Translations under genes and position numbers: made by a program | In this document: piece after piece, positions 11,493 through 23,300 of the stretch | Layout of the letters: each line of letters opens with the position of its first letter | Numbering within the stretch: the first letter of the stretch is position 1 | The notes under the pieces: model-generated | Database searches by the model: none | The model's input: the letters and a program-made list of their open reading frames with translations, nothing else | What the model was told of the DNA's origin: nothing | Source of the DNA: Prionace glauca | Taxonomy: Eukaryota > Chordata > Chondrichthyes > Carcharhiniformes > Carcharhinidae | Direction of reading: 5' to 3' | Assembly: GCA_037974335.1 (NCBI GenBank) | Contig: CM075724.1 | Coordinates: forward strand, 72,410,850 to 72,474,849 | Length of the DNA: 64,000 nucleotides

Positions 11493-11855
11493 CAGCAGGT
11501 CTGAGAGAGAATAGAGCCCAACATTTTGAATCTAGATGTCTCCCACTAGAGCTGAAGAATGGTGTCATAAACAAAAAAGACAAGGGAATGCAGATGGTGG
11601 TAATAAATACTAAGAATGTTACTGATAGTGGTCCATTAAGAGATCAGAATATATCAATCGCAGAACAAAGTTAAGCAGAGTGTCAAATGACAAACTGAGA
11701 CATGTAACAGATAGCTCTAGTTGAATGGGAGGAAGAGTGACCTTAGGAGTGGGAAAAGATGGAAAGCAAGATTGTTAAAAATGTACAAAGAAGAAACATA
11801 GAAGAAATAAAAATTAAATAACATAAACATCTATAAATCAATAAAATAAATTGAA
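11493..11855. other. No recognised content
   Basis: AT-rich sequence between a CR1 tail and a Penelope-like fragment. No coding signal seen. Confidence 0.35.
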
Positions 11856-13260
11856 ATGAAAAAAATCATGAATGAGAATTGGATGAAGGTGGAAGTTCAT
11901 GCTCTAATGTTGTTGAATTCAGTGTCAGTCCGACAGGCTATAAAGTGCTCTCATTGGAAGATGAGGAGCTGTTCCTCCAGTTTACGTTGGGCTTTACTGA
12001 AGTTTTGCAGCAGGCCAAGAACAGGCTGCTGGACAAGAGAGCAGGATGGTGTGAAGGAACAGCAAAGTCAGGATCCTCCTTGCAGACAGACCAAAGATGT
12101 TCTGCAAAGCAATCACCGAGTCTGTGTTTTGTCTCTCCAATATATAACAGACTGTACTGGAAGCAGCAAATGCCACAGACCAGATTAAAGGAGGTGAAGT
12201 GCTTCTTCACTTGAAAAGAGTGTTTAGGCCTTTGAATAATAGGTGGGGAGGAGGTAATGGAGCAGGTGTTGCACCTTTTGCAGTTACATGGCAAGATGCC
12301 ATGTGCAGGAGGCGAATTGTTGTGTATAATAGAGACATGTACTAAGGAGTCTAGGAGAGAATGATCGCTGTGGAATGCTGGTAGGGGAGTGAGGGGAAGT
12401 CATGTTTGATGGCGGCATCATGCTGAATTTGGTGGAAATGGGGGAGGATAATCTTTTGAATGCGGAGGCTGGTGGGGTGAAAATTGAAGACAAGCGGGGC
12501 CATTTCCTTGTACTGGAAGGGAAGGCAGCAGAAAGAACATTGGCGTGGGAGATGAGTCAGACATAATTGAGAGCATTGTCAAGTACTATGGGTGGGAAAT
12601 CACGATTATGGAAGAAGAAACACTTATCAGCAGCACCATTAAGGAAAGTGACATCACCACAATAGATGCTACAAAGATGAAGGCACTGAGAGATTGGAAT
12701 GGAATGTTTAGAGGACTTGGGGTGTGGCGAGGTGCATTCGAGGGAACTGTCGGAGCCGGTGGACTTGTAGTGAATACTATTGTACAGTCTACCGTCAGAA
12801 ATGGAGAGCTGAAATAAGGGAAAGAAACTGTCCGAGATGGATAATGTCAAGATGATAGAGGGATGGAAATTGGAAGTGAAATTGATAATTTTTCCAGATC
12901 CAGACGAGAACACGAGTAGCAATGAAATAGTCGTTAATGTACCAGTAAAAGAGTTATGGGAGAGAGCCAAAATAGGGCTGGAAGAAAGAATGTTCCACAT
13001 TCCTTCTAAAAAGACAGGCATAAATAGGATCCATACAGACAGCTAACACCACACCTTAGCCATGATCACCATCACTTACAGTTACATAATCTTTTTGTCT
13101 AAGATTTCTTTGTCAACTACCGCCCCAGACTCCCACCCCCCAACCCTGATGGTATAAATATTATCCTGTTTTCTATTGTCTTCGGCTCTGAGGAAGGATC
13201 ATCCATGCTCGAAACATTAGCGTTATTCATTTTAAAATGGGTGTCACTGAGTCAATATCT
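11856..13260 (-). mobile_element. Penelope-like element fragment (RT end and GIY-YIG endonuclease)
   Basis: The minus frame 12294-11938 has PCNCKRCNTC, FTSFNLVCGICC and LLYIGETKHRLGDCFAEHL. This is the cysteine-rich linker and GIY-YIG nuclease start known from Penelope-like retroelements. Upstream on the same strand, 13021-12557 contains LSISDGRLYNSIHYKSTGSD and FPPIVLDNALNYV, fitting the end of the RT. The frame is broken more than once. The run near 13190 (GAGGAAGGATCATCC) is a further repeat scrap. Confidence 0.65.
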
Positions 13261-13286
13261 GACCAAGCTTGGGTCAGTGAGGATAC

Positions 13287-14636
13287 ATCAAACGGATTGA
13301 TTGGCATCTTGAGGAGAATTGTTTGATAGAGCAGATGCAGCACGGTTTCGTTAAGGGGAAGTCGTGTCTGACGAATTTATTGGAGTTCTATGAGGATGTG
13401 TCTTGGGCGGTGGATAGAGGAGAGCCGGTGGATGTGGTGTTTTTTGATTTTCAGAAGGCGTTTGACAAGGTGCCTCACAAGAGGTTATTACAGAAGGTCA
13501 GGGGGCATGGAGTTGGGGGTAGGGTGTTAGCGTGGGTAGAGGATTGGCTGTCAAATAGGAGGCAGAGAGTGGGGGTCAATGGGTGCTATTCGGATTGGCG
13601 GTTGGTGACTAGTGGAGTGCCCCAGGGGTCGGTGCTGGGGCCTCAGCTATTTACCATTTATATAGATGATCTGGAGGAGGGAACCGAGAATATATTGTCA
13701 AAATTTGCTGATGACACCAAGATTCGTGGAACGGCAAATTGTGCGGAGGGTGTGGAGAGTCTGGAGAAGGATTTCGATAGGCTGGGCGAATGGGCCAGGA
13801 ACTGGCAAATCGAATTTAATGTTGGCAAATGTGAGGTTGTCCACTTTGGTAGGAATAATGGTAGGAAGGACTATTACTTACGTGGCGAAAAACTGCAGCA
13901 TGAGACGGTGCAGAGGAACCTCGGGGTCCTTGTGCATGAGTCGCAAAAACCCAGCTTGTAGGTGCAGCAGGTGGTCAGGAAGGCGAATGGGATGCTGGCC
14001 TTCATATCGAGGGGGATTGAATATAAAAGTAGGGAGGTCTTGCTGCGGCTGTATAGGGCACTGGTGAGGCCGCAGCTGGAGTACTGGGTGCAGTTTTGGG
14101 TGCCGTACTTATGCAAGGATATTTTGGCCTTGGAGGGAGTGCAGAGGAGGTTTACTAGGCTGATACCAGAGTTGAGGGGGTTGAGCTATGAGGAGAGGCT
14201 AAATAAACTAGGCTTGTACTCATTAGAGTTTAGAAGAATGAGGGGAGATCTCATTGAGACATATAAGATGATGAATGGGATGGATAGGATAGAGGTGGAG
14301 AGGCTCTTCCCGCTCAGAAAGGACAGTAGGACTAGGGGGCACAGCCTCAAGATAAAGGGGGGGGGGTTTAGAACGGAGTTGAGGAGGAACTCCTTCACTC
14401 AAAGGGTGGTGAATCTCTGGAATTCTCTGCCCGTTGAAGTGGTGGAGGCTGCCTCGCTAAATATTTTTAAGACGCGGGTTGATAGGTTTTTGATAGGCAA
14501 GGGGATTAAGGGTTATGGGGAGACAGTGGAAATGTGGAACTGAACCACTTCAGATCAGCCATGATCTTATTGAATGGCGGGGCAGGCTCAAGGGGCTAGA
14601 TGGCCTACTCCTGCTCCTCTTTCTTATGTTCTTATG
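13287..14636 (+). mobile_element. CR1 family D, 5'-truncated
   Basis: The RT is open from 13323 (MQHGFVKGKSCLTNLLEF) through FDFQKAFDKVPHKRL, GVPQGSVLGPQLF and FADDTK to a TAG at 13959. The frame then reopens to 14543 (LWNSLPVEVVEAASLNIF). One stop therefore separates two long ORFs. It ends with TTCTTATGTTCTTATG. Confidence 0.88.
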
Positions 14637-15057
14637 AACAGTGACACGGTTGCTTGATTTGCTCACAAACTACATATCTCCTTTAGAGGGTAGAGCAATG
14701 TACAGGATCTCCTGCAACACGAAAGCATCTCTCAAAATCGCAGGAGCACTCTGGCCTATTGTGCGAGTGAGCGCCGACTGCCGTTCCCATTTTGCTTGAT
14801 GATACAGTCCGGCCTGCTGTCTTTCTATAATTTCAGTGGTGGGAATTGGTTAATATACTAGCTTCCGTAGCAACACTCTTACATTGTCGTATTATTTTCT
14901 TTCGGACACTGTGGTTCTCCACCAAACACTCTTCCTTTCATGTCTTTATCTTTGATTAATAAATACAGCATAATGACTGTAACAATGAGACGAGAGAGCC
15001 TTTATCTTCTGCACATGTGGTCGAGATTAATTTTCTACAAACCCTATTCGTCGCAAA
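14637..15057. other. No recognised content
   Basis: Single-copy-looking DNA between CR1 copies. I see no coding motif. Confidence 0.35.
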
Positions 15058-15428
15058 TAGAACATAGAACATAGAACATAGAACATTACAGTGCAGTACA
15101 GGCCCTTCGGCCCTCGATGTTGCACCAACCAGTGGAACCAATCCATTGATCCTCTAACCTAAACTATTCCAATATTATCCACGTGTCTATCCAATGACCA
15201 TTTGTACGCCCTTAATGTTGGCGAGTCCACTACTGCTGCAGGCAGGGCATTCCACATCCTTACTACCCTCTAAGTAAAGAACCTACCTTTGACATCCGTC
15301 CTATATTTATCACCCCTCAATTTAAAGCTATGTCCCCTCGTGTTAGCCAGCACCATCTGAGGAAAAGGGCTCTCACTGTCCACCCTATCTAACCCTCTGA
15401 TCATCTTGTATGCCCCTATTAAGTCACC
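15058..15428 (-). mobile_element. CR1 3' end (family E-like)
   Basis: On the minus strand it ends with repeated TTCTATG, preceded by GGGCCGAAGGGCCTG. The coding part carries GLDRVDSESPFPQM and FKLRGDKYRTDVKGRFFT, close to family E. 5'-truncated. Confidence 0.8.
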
Positions 15429-17617
15429 AGAATTGTTTCTGTTAAAAACTACATCTGACTTGTCTTTTTTCTCCAAACCCATGCTTCATTTTCTAAGCAG
15501 TAACACCAATCACCATTTCAAAGCATTTGCCCAGATTGATCCTGACAATTCCCTTCATAAATCTTTGATACTTCAATTTTACATTTCCGCTTTTCCCAAA
15601 AACTTTTTTCTCACAGTTTAAATTTTTCATCACTGCATTAACTATATAAGCACTATTTTTGGTAGAGAGCGGGGAAAATCTCACTTTTGTCATCAACATT
15701 TTACAGGTCGCCAGTCCTAAGTTATTCAGGGTTTTGCATGATGTGAAGAAAGCCTTCTTCTGCATCACAGCAGAGAGGTGGCCTGAAGTCATAACCAAAT
15801 CATCATTTGCACATTTTAATCTGGCACACAGTATGTGCCAAACCTGAACATTCTGCTGTTAATCTAAACAGAGCGCCTGTAAGACAGACTCTGAAGGTTT
15901 ATATAACACCTCCCTCTCCTTCCACAATTTTTTCCCAGATCGTTCTGGTACTAGAAATTAATATCCATCCGCTGAACCTGTATGATTAGATTTTGTGCAA
16001 TGAGTCCCAGCTGGTATTGGGGTATCCCAGAAAAACTCCCCTTTATTTACTTTTGTGTACTCCGCACCCATCATTTAAGCCACTTCTGTCTGCTACGGCT
16101 GCTCTGCCCACATGGTTTTCCTTTCAGCGTTTGATAGCATGATATTACATACAGTTATCAAATCTGTAAAGTGATTTCAAATGCTCATAGTCATCCTCAA
16201 TACCTTAAATCAAGCACACCAAGACACAACTGGGGTGCAACTCTGCAATCTGAATGCGCCAAAGGTTTCAGTCAACCAGCAGTTTCATAGATTCTCTGTG
16301 TGCCTTCAGATTTCTGGTAGGATTTGAATCTTTACCATAACAGTTAAGTTAAGCCGTCAGAATCAGAATCAGAATCAAATTAATCCATCAAAGGTCTTTT
16401 TTTAACTGGTTCTTAGCAAAGTTAATTAGAAAGCATTGTTTTCTACCAAAAGCCTAGTGGGATCTTCAATGTAATCTTCGTTATGGGTTTGTGCATGAAA
16501 CATTCTTCCTGAATGAGCAGATGGTGAAGGACCTACATGATTTTCTGTTGCTGATTACGATTCTATTTCTACGTTAATCTCCCCTGGTCATGCTCGAGAA
16601 TAATGAGAGCCCCACAGCACATTTGAGATGCTAAATTGCCAATATAGTCTGCTGCTTTAAAAACACTACTCAAACGCTCCAGGTGGGAAAAGGCCCATAT
16701 AGGGCCAGTGATGAATTAAAGGCTAACTAAGGTTAGCATTTTTTTTGGCAATTGAATACAAATTCTTGAATTGTCATGGTGAGATATGCACTTGTGCTCT
16801 ATTCTAGAACCTGGCCTACAAATCCAGGAATACATAAATTATGCCACTGTCTTAAGTGCTCTTTCTACCTGTCTTCAAGCTACATCAGCCGAGTCTGGGA
16901 GCTACTACATCATATAACTCTCAATTTAAGAGAATGACATTGACTCAGGACCTTGAGTTTCTGCCTTTGATCATCTTGTGAGTGATCAGGGCGATTCACA
17001 ATTCACATACCTTTGGGCACATGGGTCAGGATCTTCCACAAACTATTAAGATCAAGACCGTAGGATTTTCTTGTCTGCTGCCACTCTGTCTCATCATTAA
17101 GACTTATTGATTGGAAGCTTGGTGGACAATTTGTCATGCTTCTCCCAGCCATTAAGATCAATGCTGCTGTGCTCCAAGTGCCTCTGAAAGAGTTTTTTTT
17201 GTCCTCCCAGTTGAGAGTTGAGAATACAGGACCGGGCATAGGAGATGCTTTGTCCCTATAGGGACACAGTACTGAGGCTATCAAAGTTGATTTTGCAGGA
17301 CTTTGGCTCCTATATTTGTGGAGCTGCCTTCAAGAAGGACACCACCAAATATGGTTATTTGGTCTTTAAGCTCATTCTCTATTTATGGGATATTGTCTAC
17401 AATGCAGCCAAGATTGTTAACTACAGAACACAATGACTATATTTGAAAAGCAATTCATTGGCACTGAACCACTTTGCAACATCAAGAGGATGAGAAAGCA
17501 GTGTTACTTACTTCTCGCTAACACAGAGGATGCAGTGGTTTAGTAATTCCCTTTTTAAAAGATTCCAATCAAAAAACTGTCATTTATGGATATACAGAAT
17601 TAATTTAATTTGGGAAT
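15429..17617. other. Upstream spacer, with a possible V-domain relic
   Basis: About 2.2 kb without a recognised repeat. On the + strand near 17275-17345 a frame reads LRLSKLILQDFGSYICGAAF, which resembles strands E-F of an Ig V domain. No splice frame was found around it. Nothing else is recognised. Confidence 0.3.
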
Positions 17618-17815
17618 TAAATGGTGATGTTGTGCTTGTACTCAGGCAGTGCTCCCTTCCAATGTCAGGGCGCAGGTTCGATTCTAACCTTTGGGGACTG
17701 TTGTAGTTTGCACTTTCTCCCCAAGTCTGCGTGGGTTGCCTCTGGGTTCATTCCACAGTCCAAAGGTGTGCAGTGGATTGGCCATGCTACATGTGTGGGA
17801 TGGTTCTATGTTTGA
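17618..17815 (+). mobile_element. Old tRNA-derived SINE, partial
   Basis: It keeps a B-box-like GGTTCGATTCT, then TGCACTTTCTCCCC and GTCTGCGTGGGTTGCC, and the CAGTCCAAAGGTGTG segment. Diverged from the copy at 577-914. Confidence 0.65.
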
Positions 17816-17917
17816 ATATACGAATCATTAAATTCCTCAGCAGGCCAAATCGCCCTTCCCCCAAGCAGACAACAACGGAGGCGTGAAGTACGTGAAAGGT
17901 CGGCATTTTGTCGGCAT

Positions 17918-19560
17918 GTGACAAAAACGGTTGACGATGGGAGAACCGGTGATGTCATCTAAATGGATTTCAGTAAGGCGTTTGACAAAGTCCCTCACGG
18001 TAGGCTGGTAGAAAAGGTTAAGGCGCATGGGATACGAGGCCAGGTAGCTAGGTGGATTGAGAACTGGCTGGGAAATAGGAGACAGAGGGTAGCTGTGGAG
18101 GGGACCTTGTCGGGCTGGAGGCCAGTGACCAGTGGTGTGCCGCAGGGCTCAGTACTGGGACCTCTCCTCTTTGTAGTCTACATAAATGACTTGGAAGAGG
18201 GCGTAGGTGGTGTGATTAGCAAGTTTGCTGATGACACCAAGATGGCAGGGTTGGCGGGTACAGAACTGGATTGTCTGGTGATACAACAGGACATAGATAG
18301 GTTGGTGCAGTGGGCAGATAGGTGACAGATGGCATTTAATCCTGACAAATGCGAGGTGATGCATTTTGGACGGAATAATGCAGAGAGGAGCTATGTGATT
18401 AAAGGGAGGCCGATTAGGAGTGTAGACATACAGAGGGACCTGGGAGTGCAGGTTCACAAATCCATGAAGGTTGCGTCACAAGTGGAGAAGGTTGTTAGGA
18501 AGGCTTATGGGATGTTGGCCTTTATAGGAAGGGGCATAGAGTATAAAAGCTGCCGTCTAATGCTTCAGTTGTGCAGAACGTTGGTTAGACCGCATTTGGA
18601 GTACTGCATCCAGTTCTGGTCACCTTACTACCGGAAGGACGTGGAGTCTCTGTAAAGGGTGCAGAGGAGGTTTACCAGGATGTTGCCTGGTATGGGGGGA
18701 CTGGGTTACGAGGAGAGGTTGAAGAAACTGGGACTATTTTCCTTGGAAAGACGGAGATTGAGAGGGGACATGATAGAAGTATATAAGATAATGAAGGGAA
18801 TGGATAGAGTTAATAGTGAGAGACTGCTCCCTAGACTGGGTACGAACACGAGAGGTCATCATTTAAGGATGAGGGGGGAGAGGTATAATTTGGAGGTGAG
18901 AAGAAGGTTCTTTACGCAGAGAGTTGTGGGGGTCTGGAACGCGCTACCGAGTAGGGTGGTGGAGGCAGGAACATTGGACTCGTTTAAGATGCAGTTAGAT
19001 AGGCACATGAGTGAAACGAGAATGGAGGGGTATGGTAGGGGATATTAAATAGGGTTAAACCTCGGGAGACACCGGAAAGGCAGGCTGTAAGATTAATATT
19101 TTTGTCTTTATTCCACAGGTGGAGGTCCACCTCGTGTCAAACGAGGGGCATTCACACGGCGGGTCGTGCGTGGGCTGCTCTTGGAAGTTCCAGGAGTGGC
19201 CTAGTACTTCATGTCGGTGTGTGTGCTTGATCCTGGACCGGTAGATGGGCGCCACAACAGCTCAGTGACTAGCACTGCTGGCTGTGCAGGCACATGGATT
19301 TGGGCCTGTCTGTGGGAGTTTGCGCATTCTCCCTGTGGTTGCGTGGGTTTCCTCCGGGCGCTCCGATTTCCTCCCACACCCCAAAGATGTGCTCTCAGGC
19401 TAATCGGTTTTTACCAAATTGACACTATCTTCCCTGAATCTGACTGAGTAGAGTTCCATTCATAGATATGCAGGGTAGAATAGATGTAGGGTGATGTGGC
19501 GGCGCGGGCTCGTTGGGCCGAAGGGCCTGTTTCCCATGCTGGGTTGTTCTTTGTTCTTTG
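17918..19560 (+). mobile_element. CR1 family C, 5'-truncated, three stops
   Basis: Near-identical to the copy at 35540-38420. The RT and post-RT frame is open in three pieces (17963-18325, 18329-18655, 18659-19048) separated by single stops: TGA for Trp after WADR and TAA for Glu after DVESL. A TAA also lies before MDFSKAFDKV. FADDTK is intact. The 3' UTR has a SINE-like module (about 19250-19400) and ends GTTCTTTGTTCTTTG. Confidence 0.9.
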
Positions 19561-20246
19561 TACTGATCGTATTTCGATAGTAGAATCGTGACCATTGATC
19601 GGACAGTTTTTTGCAACATGGTTACTTTATTAATTATTAAATTTAAAAGTGACACAGAGCAACAACATGAACAGCCAGATGTTGCGCTCCATACAATTTA
19701 TGTTGGGTTTGCAGCAGTCTCCCAGTCTATAGCGGGAGACCTGGAGCTTATCACTGAATTGATCGGTTACTGTACTTGAAATCTTCCAGAACTTCTACAT
19801 TTTGGTTTGAAATATTAACCCGTCTCATCTAAAACAGTGTAGGGTGTTGAAGGACCATTTATTACGGTTCTCGCAATTCCCCTCTAATCAGCCGACAATG
19901 AACGCAAATTCTGCACAAATTGGTAATGGACGAAATTATTCATTTAGTTTTTTTTCCGAAAGACTGCCAGCAGAAAACTCCTGGTAAACAGCTCAGCAAA
20001 GAGCCTCTCGGAAATTGTATGCAAAGAGCCACATTTCATCACGTTTCCTCAAAGCAGGGGGTCCTGAGGGAAGGTTGGTCCAACTGAATGTAAACTGTGT
20101 TCCCTGTGGCTTTTTCTGGCAAATGTACAAAAGTTTTAAACATTTCACAAAACGTATATGTTCTCGGCTCAAAGACAGGATGTTGCACCTTCATTATGAC
20201 GTTTTACATTTTCCGCCCTCTTACAAACAAGCAGCCACTCCACTTG
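19561..20246. other. 5' flank of receptor 1
   Basis: No repeat recognised. It presumably contains the promoter and 5' UTR of receptor 1, but no TATA box or known site could be assigned with confidence. Confidence 0.3.
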
Positions 20247-20316
20247 ATGGAATTGTTCAGAATGTTGGCTTATGTGACAATTCCGTGCATTACTGTTCTC
20301 GGCATCATTTTTACAG
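20247..20316 (+). CDS. Receptor 1 exon 1: leader
   Basis: ATG at 20247 opens 23 codons of hydrophobic leader ending VLGIIFT, plus one base (phase 1), followed by the donor GTATCT at 20317. Phase 1 after a leader exon is the rule in Ig-superfamily genes. The end of the leader matches that of receptor 2 (VLGIIYE). An upstream ATG exists in the same open frame, but starting at 20247 puts the hydrophobic core near the N-terminus. Confidence 0.75.
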
Positions 20317-23300
20317 GTATCTGCTCCTATTATGCTTTGTTTTCTCATTCAATCGCGTAGCTATGTATCTTTGTTTTGATGCAGCATGTTTCATTGACCT
20401 TTATAAATATTATCTGAACCCCTTTCCTTCCCTCTCTCCCTTCTGTAATATGATTTCATTATTACGTTTTTGCATTTTTCCCCATAGGTCCCGGTGGAAC
20501 TTCAGTCATAGTCACTCAGCTCCCTGAGAAAGTAAAAACAAACATCGGTACGAACGTTTCTTTTCATTGCTCGCTTCCTTTCTTTCAAGACGGACCACGT
20601 GTGAATGTAAACTGGTGGAAAAATGATGATAATCAGTATCTAACGTCCGGACAAAAAAACAGAATAATAACTGGATTCAAGACTAAATTCAGCGGCTTCC
20701 TTCGGATAATTAATGTAAATGTGCAGGACACAGGAGTATACTATTGCACTGTCACGCATCAAGGCAAAACAGCTGGAAATGGAACTGGATCTAATTTGAC
20801 AGTATGGGGTAAGTATAAAAAATGTAAATAAGATCCATCTGACTGCAATATTTCAAACTTCGAAACATAGATTTTGATTTAAAGAATTCAACTTTTCAAT
20901 TAATTTCAACGATCAATATGTATAAATTCCAATTGTACTGGTGATTGCTGCATGCTGATGTATGCTGCAATATTTCAAATATAACGATAAAGGCAACACT
21001 GTCTTCTAAATGTGTGATCCCAACGTGTATTCAACAAACAATTGAAGTTAAAATTTTGGTATTGGATAAGTTGCGTACTTCGGCATCAAGAGACAGTGTT
21101 GCGGATCTGATAAAGAGAACGCACATTTCTTATCCTATTTCATGGTGTAATTCGCTTACGTTGATTACAGAGGGCTGTATGCTTCTATTCGGGCCAGCTG
21201 TTCCACTTGTTGATGGTTTATCTCTTAAGGTCATATTTCTAACGGTTGAATTACACACCGTCTAATTTGAAGCAAACCCTTTTCATTTGCACCCATCATT
21301 TTAGCCTCCAGCAAGCGTGAAATCATCCGGGTCCTTGATGCAAAGTCTAATTAATTTGATAAATTAAACTTCTCAGATAGTTTTTAGATTCAATGGGGTG
21401 AAATTCACCTGCAGTGGAACCGCAAAATATGCGAACATTCCAAATTACACGGCGAGAAATGTTCTTCCGAATTAGAATAGAAGATTAAACGATTTTTTTA
21501 TTGGGTACGAACTCGCTTTCACTCGCGTGTTTCTTTTTCTTAATTTGTCTCCATGAAAACAGTTTGAATTATAAGCAAAATACGTGACAATGCCGTCAGA
21601 TTAAATTGTCACTACAGATAATGCAATCTAAATAACTATCCTCCCATTGCTCCATGGCAGGTTTACGTCCAACAATGGATTGGAACACATCGTTTCGCTG
21701 GTCATCGAGACCAATGGTATTAACTGTAAACGAGTTGGTATCACACTCTGCTCTCTGAGCCACGCGAATCTGAAGTTCAAATCCCGCGCCCCCACCCCCC
21801 TCCCCCGGCGTTGAGTGAAAATCTCAACTCCGGCACTCCAGTGCAATACTCCAGTGTCCTGCACTGCCAGAGGGGCAATTATTTGGATGAGTCATTAAGC
21901 CTAGGCCTCTCTGTTGCTAAAATGGATGCGGAAAATCCCATGTCTCGATTTGGAAGAGCAGGGGAGTTATCCACGGTTATCCCCGAGTTATCTCCGGTAT
22001 CCAGGCCAATATTTTCCTCCATCAACATCACGCAAAAGACGAACTGATTATGATCGCGTTTGATTTGATTTGATTCAATATTGTCACATGTACTGGCATA
22101 CAGTGAAAAGTATTATTTCTTGCGTGCACGCCGCTGTTTCTGGAAGTTTCCTGTTCACAGATTTGCTGCCAAATGTTCATCATTACAAAAGTGACAGCAT
22201 TTCAATTCTTCTGCATTGATTGCTGGGCGTTTGGGACGTCCGCTAGTGTGAAACGTGTTATATAAATACCAGTCTTTATATTCTTTATTGTTCTAGTTCC
22301 ACCAACCCCATTGAAAATTAACCCTCAGCAACTTGAAACGGATCCAGCTGCGCCGCTGACTGTTCTGTGCACCACCTCTCCTTTTTACCCGAAGAATATC
22401 AATTTCACTTGGTATAAGGATGGCATTATAACTGAAATAGGGATCAATACCATCATTAAACCCAGCACCAATGGACTCTATGAAGCTTCCAGCCAGTTGC
22501 AAGAGGCGCAGCCTGCCCGGTCCGGAACTGTTTATACTTGCCTTGTCTTTCACAGTGCGCTCCAAATTCCAGCCATAACCACTCACATTGTCACCTACCC
22601 AAACACAGGTAAGATTTCTGGTATAATCATATAAATTTACAGTTTTGGAAAACGTTATTTCACTCAGCCTTTCGGCGCAGCCTCTTTGAAAGAGCTGTCA
22701 GATCTATTCCGCCGACAACAGCATTTCTCCCACAACCGGCAAATCAGCATCATTAACCTTTCTATCCAATTGCCTTTTGGAAATAGCTGCATAAGTTATT
22801 TCCAGCAAATTTTCAGGCAGTACGTTCTAAATCTTAGCAATTTCCGGTTAGAAAATAATTCTCCCCACAGCCCCTTTATTATTTGCCAATGGTTTTCGAT
22901 TCAGAACTATTCATGAGACCCACTTTTTGCAGAACACATTTTCCCCTAATGAATAAAATACAGCTGTCATAATGTTGCAAAATTTCCGTTAGATCTCACC
23001 TTAATATTTTCCTATTCTGTTGAAAAGAATGATTGTTTCAAATCTCGCCATGTAGCCGAAGGCCCTCATCCTTGTTAAACCTAGAAAACATCCTTTGTTC
23101 TTCTCTCCGAGACGTTGGCATTATTCCTAATATGAATTGTACACTATACATTTGTATGACTTCCATGTATACAATGGTTCTCTCGCACGGCTAGTTATCC
23201 GAAAAGTTTCACTGATCAACATTTCAACTTCCCAACACCACTTGAAGATTTATAGGTATCTCGGAATTTACATTGCCTGAGATCTGATTCAAGCAAAATG

